From Micromonospora gifhornensis (GTDB taxonomy: Bacteria; Actinomycetota; Actinomycetes; Mycobacteriales; Micromonosporaceae), in assembly GCF_016863515.1 (NCBI RefSeq), contig NZ_BOPA01000021.1, forward strand, positions 1 to 64,000: a stretch of 64,000 bases of DNA, given 5' to 3'. A program made the position numbers and the translations under genes. The notes beneath the pieces were generated by a model that was not told where the DNA came from, ran no database searches, and saw only the letters and a program-made list of their open reading frames with translations. Shown piece after piece: positions 1 to 7,390 of the stretch. Position 1 is the first letter of the stretch, and each line of letters starts with the position of its first letter.

Positions 1-59
1 CCCCCCTTCTCCGCCCTCCCACCTCTCCCCGCCACCCCGCACCCCCCACCCCTCCCCGT

Positions 60-128
60 CGATCTTGCACTTTTCGTCAGGGCAAAGAGGGCGTAAGGCG
101 CTTATCGGCGACCAAGACTGCAAGATCG
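60..128. repeat. Palindromic intergenic repeat, copy A
   Basis: A 69-nt element begins with CGATCTTGCA and ends with its exact reverse complement TGCAAGATCG, enclosing about 49 nt. It resembles the element at 172-242 read in the opposite orientation, sharing the ends and interior words such as GCAAA, TAAG and GCGACC in the same order. The surrounding bases 1-307 hold no convincing gene: 1-57 is C-rich and 243-326 is G-rich. It is probably a small non-autonomous (MITE- or REP-like) repeat; that class is inference from structure. Confidence 0.6.
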
Positions 129-171
129 GCGGGACTCGCTGAGCGGGACGGGGTGGACCGCTCTCGCCCCG

Positions 172-242
172 CGATCTTGCACTTTCGGTCGCATATCTGC
201 CCTACTTAGGACTGATTTGCGGGGACGGGAAGTGCAAGATCG
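172..242. repeat. Palindromic intergenic repeat, copy B
   Basis: A 71-nt element with 13-bp perfect inverted ends (CGATCTTGCACTT at 172-184 and AAGTGCAAGATCG at 230-242) around a 45-nt interior. Its reverse complement aligns with copy A at 60-128. The two copies lie about 43 bp apart in inverted orientation downstream of the siderophore-interacting protein gene, so together they could fold as a transcription-ending structure for the iron operon. Confidence 0.6.
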
Positions 243-244
243 AC

Positions 245-326
245 GGGGAGACAGGGGTGCGTGGGGAGGGAGGGAGGCAGGGGGCGTGGGGGTGGGGTGG
301 GTGGGGGTTAGGAGGTGGGGTCGGGG
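245..326 (+). other. G-rich tract, possible G-quadruplex former
   Basis: The + strand carries more than eight runs of three to five G separated by one to six bases, just beyond and partly overlapping the 3' end of the siderophore-interacting protein gene, which lies on the - strand. Such spacing satisfies the usual G3+N1-7 quadruplex pattern. The - strand transcript would be C-rich here, so any quadruplex would form in DNA or in a + strand RNA. No coding function is evident. Confidence 0.4.
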
Positions 327-1291
327 CGGCCTTGGCGCCAGTAGCCCATGAAGGCAACGGCGCGACGGTCGAGGGCGCAGTCGGAGACCAGGTGGCGGCG
401 CAGGGTACGGATGACGCCCGCCTCCCCGGCCAGCCAGGCGTAGAGCGGGGCAGACGGCGGTACGTCGGGGACCTCCCAGAGGATCGTGGTGTCCACGTCC
501 ACGTCGTCGACCGTCGGACCGTCGGCCGTCCCGGCGCCGGCCATCGCCCCGGCGACGGCTACGGGCACGCCCGGCTGTGGGGTGGGCTGCTGGTGCTGGC
601 CACCGCCTGACGCGGCGAGCAGGTCACAGGCCGCGTCGGCGACGGCGCCGATCAGCCGGTCACCGTGCGGTGCGCCGTTGCGGGGCAGCCAGATGACCTC
701 GACGCCGGGGGGCGCGACCAGCGGCAGGACGTCCGCCGCGTCGGGAACCTCCAGCAGCACCCGGCCGCAGGCGTCCAGCGGCAGCCGCTCGCAGATGCCG
801 CTGATCGCCGGGACCGCCGTCTCGTCCCCGGCCAGCAGCAGGCACCCGGTCGACGGCGGGCGGAACTCCAGTCCACCGTGGTCGCCCTCGTAGCCGGCGT
901 CCGGCCCGGCGATGGCGATCTCGTCGCCGGGGCGGACCTGCTGCGCCCACCGGCTCGCCGGGCCACCGTCGCCGTGCAGCACCAGGTCGACGTCGAGTTC
1001 GTGCAGGTGCGGCCGGACCGCTCGCGCGGTGTAGGTGCGGATCGGGTTGCGCTGGTGCTCCGGCAGCGCCCGCCACTGCGCGTACCAGTCGGGGCCCTGC
1101 GGCAGGTAGACCGCCCGCTGACCGGGCAGCGGCAGGGCCAGCTTGATCCGCTGGTCGTAGCCGTTGTCGGCGAAGCGGTCCAGGTCCGGGCCGGTGAAGG
1201 TGACCCGGACGAAGGACGGGCTGAGCCGGCGTACCGCGCGGATCTCGACGGAGAACAACCGCCACGGTGCGACGGGCAGGGTGTTGGTCAT
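308..1291 (-). CDS. Siderophore-interacting protein (FAD ferric-siderophore reductase)
   Basis: A 327-residue cytosolic flavoprotein of the SIP / ViuB family, which reduces imported ferric siderophores to release iron. The FAD-binding RTYT motif is at residues 85-88, and the family C-terminal block (AWLAGEAGVIRTLRRHL, then a GYWRQG end) is present. A Gly/Gln/Pro/Ala-rich insertion of about 40 residues near residues 220-265 lengthens the NAD(P)-binding lobe relative to usual members. The start at 1291 follows a GGAAGG ribosome site; an in-frame start at 1315 lacks one. It is the last gene of the iron operon read leftward from the iron box at 5288-5306, 33 bp after the permease gene. Confidence 0.93.
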   Translation of the reverse strand: MTNTLPVAPWRLFSVEIRAVRRLSPSFVRVTFTGPDLDRFADNGYDQRIKLALPLPGQRAVYLPQGPDWYAQWRALPEHQRNPIRTYTARAVRPHLHELDVDLVLHGDGGPASRWAQQVRPGDEIAIAGPDAGYEGDHGGLEFRPPSTGCLLLAGDETAVPAISGICERLPLDACGRVLLEVPDAADVLPLVAPPGVEVIWLPRNGAPHGDRLIGAVADAACDLLAASGGGQHQQPTPQPGVPVAVAGAMAGAGTADGPTVDDVDVDTTILWEVPDVPPSAPLYAWLAGEAGVIRTLRRHLVSDCALDRRAVAFMGYWRQGRPDPTS

Positions 1292-1324
1292 GCTGCCTTC
1301 CAGGGTGCGGGCCACGCGGACCGG

Positions 1325-3433
1325 TTACCGGGACTGAGGGGCTGAGGCACGCGAGCGCCACAGCAGCCAGACGAAGTACGGGGTGCCGATCAGGGCGGTG
1401 ACCAGACCGGCGGGGATCTGTGCCGGGGCGATCACGGTGCGGCCGAGGGTGTCGGCGACGCTGACCAGGGCCGCGCCCAGCAGCGCGGCGACCGGGAGCA
1501 CCCGGGCGTGTCGACCGCCGACCAGGGCGCGGGCGGCGTGCGGGGCGACCAGACCGACGAACCCGATCACGCCGACGGCGGAGACCGCGGTGGCGGTGAG
1601 CAGCGCCGCCGCGCCGAGCGCGACCAGTCGGGTGCGTTCCAGCCGGACTCCGAGCACGCGGGGGGTGTCGTCGTCCAACGCCATCAGGTCCAACTCGCGG
1701 CGGGCGGCGACCACGGCCGGGGTGAGCACCAGCAGCGCGATCGCCACCGGCAGCACCTGGGTGGCGGTGCGGCCGTAGGTGGAGCCGGACATCCAGGTCA
1801 ACGCCTTGCCGGTGTTCCACGGGTCGCGGGAGACGATCAGGAAGGTGATCAGGGCCATGCCGCCCTGCCACGCCCCGAACCCGATCAGCACCAGCCGATC
1901 GGAGCTGAGCCCACCGCGCCAGGCCACGCCGTAGACCAGGGCGAAGGCGAGCATCGCGCCGAGCCCGGCCATTCCGGAGACGGCCCAGACGCTGGCCAGC
2001 GGCACGAAGGTGATGAGCGACACCGCGCCCAGTCCGGCGCCGGCGGTGATGCCGAGGATGCCGGGCTCGGCCAGCGGGTTGCGGCAGACCGCCTGCACGG
2101 TGGTGCCGGCCACCGCCAGCGCCGCGCCGGCCAGCAGGGCGGCGGCGACGCGAGGCCATCGCTGGTCAAGCACGAAGGTGTACGCCGGCCCGGTGTTGCC
2201 GTTGACCCAGTTGACCAGGTCACCGAGGAGCACCCAGGTGTCCCCGGCCAGCATGCCGACCACCACCCCGACGGTGGCGACCGTGGCCACCACGACGACG
2301 ACGGTGCGGTGGAAGGCGGCCGAGCGGACGGCGGCGTGACCGCCCGGCGGTCGGCGTGTGGGGCCGGCGTCGCGGTGCCGTCGGGCCAGCCAGATCAGGA
2401 TGGCCGCGCCGAGCAGGGTGGTCACCACGCCGGTGGGGATGTCGACACCGGCCTGGGCACCCATCGCGGCCCGCAGCAGCACGTCGGAGCCGAGCACGAT
2501 GACCATTCCGGCGATGCCGGAGAGCGGCAGCAGCACCCGGTGACGGTGTACGCCGGGCACCAGCGGCCCGAGCAGCCGGACGATCACCGGCGCGCAGAGG
2601 CCGACGAATCCGACCGGCCCGGTGAGGGTGACCGCCGCGGCGGAGAGCAGGACGGCCAGCACAGTGACGATCAGCCGGGTACGCCGCACGTCGAGACCGA
2701 GCACGGAGGCGGTGTCGTCGCCGAGGGCGAGGATGTCGAGGCGGTGGCCGAGCAGCATCAGCGCCACGATGGCGAGGCCGATGATCGGGGCGAGCTGGGT
2801 GAGCGCGTTCAGGTCGCTCTGCACCAGCGAACCGTTGCCCCAGGCGAACAGGCCGATGGTGGCCTGTTCGAAGAGCAGGAGCAGCAGCATGGACACCGAG
2901 CTGAGCGCCAGTGCGGTGGCCGAGCCGGCGAGGATCAGCCGGGTGGTGCCGGCCTGCCCGCCGGAGGACATCGCCATCACCAGTCCCGCCGCCGCGAGGC
3001 CGCCACAGAAGGCGAGCCCGCCGGCGGGCAACGCGGGCAGCGCGATGCCGAACGCGGCGACCGAGACGATGGTCAGGTGGGCGCCCGCGTTGACGGCGAG
3101 GGTGTCCGGCGAGGCCAGCGGGTTGCGGGCGATGGACTGCAGGGCCGCACCGGCGAAGCCGAGCGCGACACCGATGGTCAGCCCGGCGAGCAACCGGGGC
3201 ATCCGGGAGGCGACGAGCACCCGTACGGTTTCGTCGTCACCGCCGGTGAGCAGGCGCAGCAGGTCGAGCGCGCCCACGGCGGAGGTGCCCTGGGTGAGGT
3301 GTACGACGGCGACCACGAGCGCCAGCGCGGTGGCCGCGATGAAGGCCCCGACGATGCGGGTACCGGGGAGGCGTCCGGCCGGAGCCGGCCCGAGGGCCGA
3401 CTCCGAACGCGGAGGCGCGGACAGCTCGGTCAC
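1325..3433 (-). CDS. Iron-siderophore ABC transporter permease, fused FecCD-FecCD
   Basis: A 702-residue inner-membrane permease made of two complete FecCD halves in one chain, roughly residues 25-340 and 365-700, as in FhuB. Each half has many hydrophobic helices and the conserved GxxxxxxARNPLA / CRNPLAEPGILG segment. Most FecCD permeases are single-length and act as dimers, so the fusion supplies both transmembrane halves. The GTG start at 3433 overlaps the stop of the binding-protein gene by 4 bp (GTGA), implying translational coupling. It would work with the lipoprotein at 3430-4416 and the ATPase at 4450-5283. Confidence 0.95.
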   Translation of the reverse strand: MTELSAPPRSESALGPAPAGRLPGTRIVGAFIAATALALVVAVVHLTQGTSAVGALDLLRLLTGGDDETVRVLVASRMPRLLAGLTIGVALGFAGAALQSIARNPLASPDTLAVNAGAHLTIVSVAAFGIALPALPAGGLAFCGGLAAAGLVMAMSSGGQAGTTRLILAGSATALALSSVSMLLLLLFEQATIGLFAWGNGSLVQSDLNALTQLAPIIGLAIVALMLLGHRLDILALGDDTASVLGLDVRRTRLIVTVLAVLLSAAAVTLTGPVGFVGLCAPVIVRLLGPLVPGVHRHRVLLPLSGIAGMVIVLGSDVLLRAAMGAQAGVDIPTGVVTTLLGAAILIWLARRHRDAGPTRRPPGGHAAVRSAAFHRTVVVVVATVATVGVVVGMLAGDTWVLLGDLVNWVNGNTGPAYTFVLDQRWPRVAAALLAGAALAVAGTTVQAVCRNPLAEPGILGITAGAGLGAVSLITFVPLASVWAVSGMAGLGAMLAFALVYGVAWRGGLSSDRLVLIGFGAWQGGMALITFLIVSRDPWNTGKALTWMSGSTYGRTATQVLPVAIALLVLTPAVVAARRELDLMALDDDTPRVLGVRLERTRLVALGAAALLTATAVSAVGVIGFVGLVAPHAARALVGGRHARVLPVAALLGAALVSVADTLGRTVIAPAQIPAGLVTALIGTPYFVWLLWRSRASAPQSR

Positions 3434-4416
3434 ACCGCGTAGGTGTTGACGAACTGGTCGATGTACTGCTTGGCGGAGAGCGGCCCGCCGAAGGTCCAGA
3501 TGCCGTCCGGCATCCGGTGCAGGTTGCCCTGCTTGACGAAGGGCAGCGACTTCCAGATCGCGTTGTCGGCGAGGCCGTCGGCGAAGACGTCGGTGCCGTC
3601 CGAGGCGTTGTAGAAGAAGTGCAGGTCGGGGCTCTTGAGCCCGGTCAGGCCCTCGACGTCGGTCTGCCCCAGGCCCCACACCTCGTCGACCTTGCCGGTC
3701 CAGGCGTTGGTGAGGCCGAGCTGGATGCCGAGCTGGGAGACGAAGGCACCCTGGCCGAACATCCGGATGCTGACGGTGCTGCCTTCCTTCCAGCCGTCGG
3801 CGATGGCGAACGGCTTGCCGGCGGCACCGGCGTCGGCGATCTTCTTCTTGCCGTCGGCCAGGGCGGCGTCGAAGTCGGCGAGCAGCTTCTCCGCCTCGGC
3901 GGTCTTGCCGACCGCCTTGGCGATCATGTTGAGGTCGGCGCGCATCCGGCCCACGTTGTCGGTGGCGTCGCTGCTCTTGGTCACCAGCACGGGGACGTAC
4001 TTCTCCAGCTGGTCCAGCAGGGCGGCGCCGCGACCGTCGGAGACGACCACCAGGTCGGGGGCGAGGGCGACGATCGAGTCGACGCTGGGTTCGCCGCGGG
4101 TGCCGACGTCCTTGACCGCGGGGTCGAGCTTGGCGGCGGTCACCCAGGTGGCGTAGCCCTTGGGGTCGGCGACACCGACCGGCATGACGCCGAGGCTGAC
4201 CAGCATCTCGACCTCGCCCCACTCCAGGCCGACGACCTTGGTGGCGGGGCTGTCGAGCTTGATCTCCTTGCCGCGGCTGTCGGTCACGGTGACCGGTCCG
4301 CCGGCGGCGGAGGCGGAGGGTGCGGGCTCGGCGGTGTTCTCGGTGGTGCCGCAGGCGGCCAGCAGCAGCGCGGTGGCGGTGGCGGCGACCAGGGCGGTGA
4401 CACGGGTACGGAACAT
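3430..4416 (-). CDS. Iron-siderophore ABC transporter substrate-binding lipoprotein
   Basis: A 328-residue secreted lipoprotein of the FecB / periplasmic-binding TroA-like fold. The N-terminus has a basic start, a hydrophobic helix and an LAAC lipobox with Cys22 as the lipid-modified residue. A Thr/Ala/Pro-rich tether precedes the binding domain, where VTDSRG, VVGLEWGEVEML and TRGEPSVDSIVALAPDLVVVSD match the ferric-siderophore binding family. It is second in the iron operon, 33 bp downstream of the ATPase gene, and would hand the ligand to the fused permease. The ligand cannot be named from sequence. Confidence 0.94.
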   Translation of the reverse strand: MFRTRVTALVAATATALLLAACGTTENTAEPAPSASAAGGPVTVTDSRGKEIKLDSPATKVVGLEWGEVEMLVSLGVMPVGVADPKGYATWVTAAKLDPAVKDVGTRGEPSVDSIVALAPDLVVVSDGRGAALLDQLEKYVPVLVTKSSDATDNVGRMRADLNMIAKAVGKTAEAEKLLADFDAALADGKKKIADAGAAGKPFAIADGWKEGSTVSIRMFGQGAFVSQLGIQLGLTNAWTGKVDEVWGLGQTDVEGLTGLKSPDLHFFYNASDGTDVFADGLADNAIWKSLPFVKQGNLHRMPDGIWTFGGPLSAKQYIDQFVNTYAV

Positions 4417-4449
4417 GGTGTTCTTTCTCGTTGCAGGACCGGTCCGGGT

Positions 4450-5283
4450 TCAGACCGGGATTCGGGTCAGGTGACGTCCCACGGGGCGGGTGGTCACCAG
4501 ACCGGTGAGGGGATCGGTGGCGACCTCGATGCGGATGCCGTACGTCTCGGTCAGGTCGGTCTCGGTGAAGACCTGCGCCGGGGTGCCGGTGGCACGGATC
4601 CGGCCGTTGTGCAGCAGGACCACCTCGTCGGCCACCGCGGCGGCCTGGTTGAGGTCGTGCAGCACCACGCCGACCGCGACGCCGTGCTCGTCGGCCAGGT
4701 CGCGCATCAGGTCGAGGATCTCGATCTGGTAGCGCAGGTCGAGGAAGGTGGTGGGTTCGTCGAGCAGCAGCACCGCGGTGTCCTGGGCCAGGCAGGTGGC
4801 CAGCCAGACCCGCTGGAGTTCGCCGCCGGAGAGTTCGTCGACGGGCCGGTCGGCCATCGCGGTCACCCCGGTGACCGCCATCGCGCGGGCGATCGCGGCC
4901 GGGCCCTCGGGGTCGTCGGTGCGCCAGCGGCCCCGGTAGGGGTGGCGGCCGTAGCCGACCACGTCACGGACGGTGACGCCGTTGGGCACCGGTCGGCTCT
5001 GGGCGAGCAGGGTGACCCGGCGGGCGAACTCCTTGGCCGGCAGGCTGGCCGCGGCGATCCCGTCGGCGCAGACCACTCTGCCGGTGTCGATCGGGTGCAG
5101 CCGGGCCAACGCGCGCAGCAGGGTGGACTTGCCGCTACCGTTCGGGCCGACGAGGGCGGTCACCTTTCCGGCACGTAGCCCGATCGAGGCGCCGTGAACC
5201 ACTGCCGTACCGTGATATCCCAGGCAGAGGTCGACGCCGCGTAGGCGCTGGTCAGCGTCGTTCGACGCCAGTCCGCTCGACAT
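4450..5283 (-). CDS. Iron-siderophore ABC transporter ATP-binding protein (FecE type)
   Basis: A 277-residue ATPase that powers siderophore import. Walker A GPNGSGKST is at residues 46-54, followed by the LSGGELQRVWLA signature and the Walker B stretch VLLLDEPTTFLDLR. It is the first gene of the four-gene iron operon. The ATG at 5283 has no ribosome site; it sits 6 nt behind a TAACCT -10 hexamer, so the mRNA is probably leaderless and begins at the A of the start codon. The 19-bp iron box lies directly upstream, so expression should be shut off by an IdeR/DmdR-type repressor when iron is plentiful. Confidence 0.95.
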   Translation of the reverse strand: MSSGLASNDADQRLRGVDLCLGYHGTAVVHGASIGLRAGKVTALVGPNGSGKSTLLRALARLHPIDTGRVVCADGIAAASLPAKEFARRVTLLAQSRPVPNGVTVRDVVGYGRHPYRGRWRTDDPEGPAAIARAMAVTGVTAMADRPVDELSGGELQRVWLATCLAQDTAVLLLDEPTTFLDLRYQIEILDLMRDLADEHGVAVGVVLHDLNQAAAVADEVVLLHNGRIRATGTPAQVFTETDLTETYGIRIEVATDPLTGLVTTRPVGRHLTRIPV

Positions 5284-5287
5284 GCGG

Positions 5288-5306
5288 TTAGGTTAACCTA
5301 ACCTAA
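5288..5306 (-). promoter_or_regulatory. Iron box (IdeR/DmdR-type operator)
   Basis: TTAGGTTAACCTAACCTAA is a near match to the actinobacterial iron box consensus TTAGGTTAGSCTAACCTAA. It covers most of the -10 hexamer and part of the spacer of the promoter that starts the siderophore operon, so bound repressor would block RNA polymerase directly. Confidence 0.9.
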
Positions 5307-5317
5307 CTTCGTGTCAA
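5290..5317 (-). promoter_or_regulatory. Promoter of the siderophore uptake operon
   Basis: On the - strand a perfect TTGACA (5317-5312) is followed after 16 bp by TAACCT (5295-5290). Seven bases beyond the -10 lies the A of the ATG at 5283, which predicts a leaderless transcript. The iron box is embedded in it. Confidence 0.75.
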
Positions 5318-5575
5318 GACGCGGACCCCCTTCACGTCCCGCGGGGCCCTGTCCCGGTCGGAGAACATCGATGCCGCCGACCGACTCCGACCCCCTTCGG
5401 TCGCCGGCCGGACACACTCGGCAACCCTCGCTGCCCACACCTGCGAAACCGCCCCTCGGGGAACGCGAAAACGTACCGGGGTGGGACGACAGATCGACAC
5501 GAGCGGCGGTAGCGTTGCGCGTCATCGCCGCCGGGTCGCCGGTGCGCCGATCCGCGATCGTACGGAGGATGAGGC

Positions 5576-7258
5576 ATGTCCATCGGCGAGGAGCCGTACG
5601 CCATCCGCGACGACCTGGCCTCACGGCCGACCTTCGAGGTGACCCTGCGCGGTTACGAGAGAAAGCAGGTCGACCGCTATGTGGAGCAGTTGGACGGTCA
5701 ACTCAGCACGGTCTCGGCCGAGCGGGACCGGGCCCTGGGGCGCGCTCGGGAGCTGACCGCCAAACTCCAGGCGGCCCAGGCCGAGGTCGCCGATCTGCGG
5801 CAGCGACCGGCGCAATTGGACAAGGCGACCTTCCAGGATGTGGGCCCGATGGTCGGCCAGATCCTGGACCTCGCGGAGAAGCAGGCCGCGGCGATCATCG
5901 ACACGCACACTCAGCGGGCCAACAAGCTCCAGGCGGAGGCGGAGAAGACCCTCGCCAACGCCCGGGAACGCACCGTCAAGGCGCTTGCCGACCTCGAAGA
6001 GGAACTCGCCGCCCGCCGCGCCGAGCACGACAAGAAGTACGAGGAACTCCGGGCGGCCGCCGATGCCGAGCTGGCGGAGAGCCGGGAGCGGGCCGACAAG
6101 CTGCGCGCCGACGGCGAGGCCGCACACGAGCGCGCCCAGCAGGAGGCCCACCGCATCGGGGAACAGTGCCGCCAGCAGGTGGAGCAGGCCCGCGCGGCGG
6201 CGGAGGCGTTGACCACCTCCGCGCGTACCCAGATCCACCAGGAGATCCAGGCGGCCCGGTCGAAGAGCCAGCAGGAGCTGGCCCAACGGCGAACGGCCGT
6301 CGAGGAGGAGCTGGCCGAGCGGCGCGCCGCGGCCGAGGAGGATCTGACCGAGCAGCGCGCCACCGTCGAACGCGAGCTGGCCGCCCAACGCAGCGCCGCC
6401 GAGCAGCGGGTCAGCTCGATGATCGCGGACGCCCAGCAGTACTCCGCGGAGATCCGCAAGCGCGCCGACGAGCAGGCCGCCGAGGTCCGCAGGCACAGCG
6501 ACGATCAGGCCGCAGCCGCCGAGGAGCACCTGCACGCCGTGCAGCTGGAGATCGGCGAGCAGCAGGACGCGTTGGCCGGGGTGCGGGAGGAGCTGGACAC
6601 CGCCCGCCGGCAGCTCGACGAGACGCGGCAGGGCAAGGAGGCCACCGAGGCCGAGCTGACCGGGCTGCGGCAACAGCTGGAGGAGACTGTCCGGGATCTC
6701 GCCGCGGAGAGCCAGCGACTGGACGAGGTGCGCCGGGCCGTCGAGGCCGCCGAACGGCACGCCAAGGAGACCCGGGCGCGGGTGCAGCGGGAGGCCAAGC
6801 GGGTCGCCGACCTCGCCGCCGCAGCCGTGATGGCCGCTGCGGCCGGTGGTGGCGAGACCGCCGAGTATCCGATGGTCGGTGCCCGCACCGGGCACCGCCC
6901 GCCGACCCCGGCACCGGAGTCCGAGCCGATCGTGCGCGACGCCACGGCCGAACGCGGTGCCCGCGAGGCGACCGCGGGTGGCGCCGGGGCCGACGGCCAG
7001 CCGACGACGGGCCCGGCTGCTGAGACCCGCCCGGCCCCGCCAAGCCTGGAGGCACCCGGCGGCAGCGAACCGGCCGTCGAGGGCGAACGGGCAGGGCAGG
7101 CGCACCTCGGGCCGACCGTACCGATGCCGACCGCCGCGCTGGCGCGGGCCGAGGCGGCGCTCGCCGGCGGTCCGGCGGGCATCAACTGGTTCGCCGGGCA
7201 GCCCGAGGACCAGGAGGACGACGCGGCCGATCGCGCGCCGCAGCCGTCGACACACTGA
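5576..7258 (+). CDS. DivIVA-like coiled-coil protein
   Basis: A 560-residue cytoskeletal-type protein. Residues about 15-75 resemble a DivIVA N-terminal domain (FEVTLRGYERKQVDRYVEQL), which in actinobacteria targets curved membrane at poles and septa. Residues about 40-420 are almost continuous heptad-rich, Glu/Arg/Ala/Gln-rich coiled coil with repeated VEEELAERRA-like units. The tail from about 430 is Pro/Ala/Gly-rich and probably disordered. The start at 5576 has GGAGG 7 bp upstream. It is monocistronic and ends at a strong hairpin. A role in polar growth or cell-shape scaffolding is inferred from family resemblance; it is far longer than classic DivIVA/Wag31, and a Scy/FilP-type scaffold is an alternative. 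Confidence 0.8.
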   Translation: MSIGEEPYAIRDDLASRPTFEVTLRGYERKQVDRYVEQLDGQLSTVSAERDRALGRARELTAKLQAAQAEVADLRQRPAQLDKATFQDVGPMVGQILDLAEKQAAAIIDTHTQRANKLQAEAEKTLANARERTVKALADLEEELAARRAEHDKKYEELRAAADAELAESRERADKLRADGEAAHERAQQEAHRIGEQCRQQVEQARAAAEALTTSARTQIHQEIQAARSKSQQELAQRRTAVEEELAERRAAAEEDLTEQRATVERELAAQRSAAEQRVSSMIADAQQYSAEIRKRADEQAAEVRRHSDDQAAAAEEHLHAVQLEIGEQQDALAGVREELDTARRQLDETRQGKEATEAELTGLRQQLEETVRDLAAESQRLDEVRRAVEAAERHAKETRARVQREAKRVADLAAAAVMAAAAGGGETAEYPMVGARTGHRPPTPAPESEPIVRDATAERGAREATAGGAGADGQPTTGPAAETRPAPPSLEAPGGSEPAVEGERAGQAHLGPTVPMPTAALARAEAALAGGPAGINWFAGQPEDQEDDAADRAPQPSTH

Positions 7259-7264
7259 TCACCA

Positions 7265-7301
7265 GCCCGGCCCTACGCCACTGTGGAGCGTGGGGCCGGG
7301 C
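7265..7301 (+). terminator. Rho-independent-type terminator hairpin
   Basis: Two 14-nt arms (7265-7278 and 7288-7301) pair with one G-U wobble around a 9-nt loop and are followed by GTTT. It stands 6 bp after the stop codon of the coiled-coil gene. Confidence 0.75.
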
Positions 7302-7390
7302 GTTTCGCGCCTCCGGCACCGCTGAACGTGCTCGGCGCGTCAGGCGTCCGCACGATGGTCACCGGCGGTGCACGGTGCCAGAATCGCCCC

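Noticed and set aside
1508-3442. Long + strand open frame opposite the permease gene
   Set aside because: The product is low-complexity Gly/Asp/Gln/Arg and no family is visible; the - strand permease explains the region.
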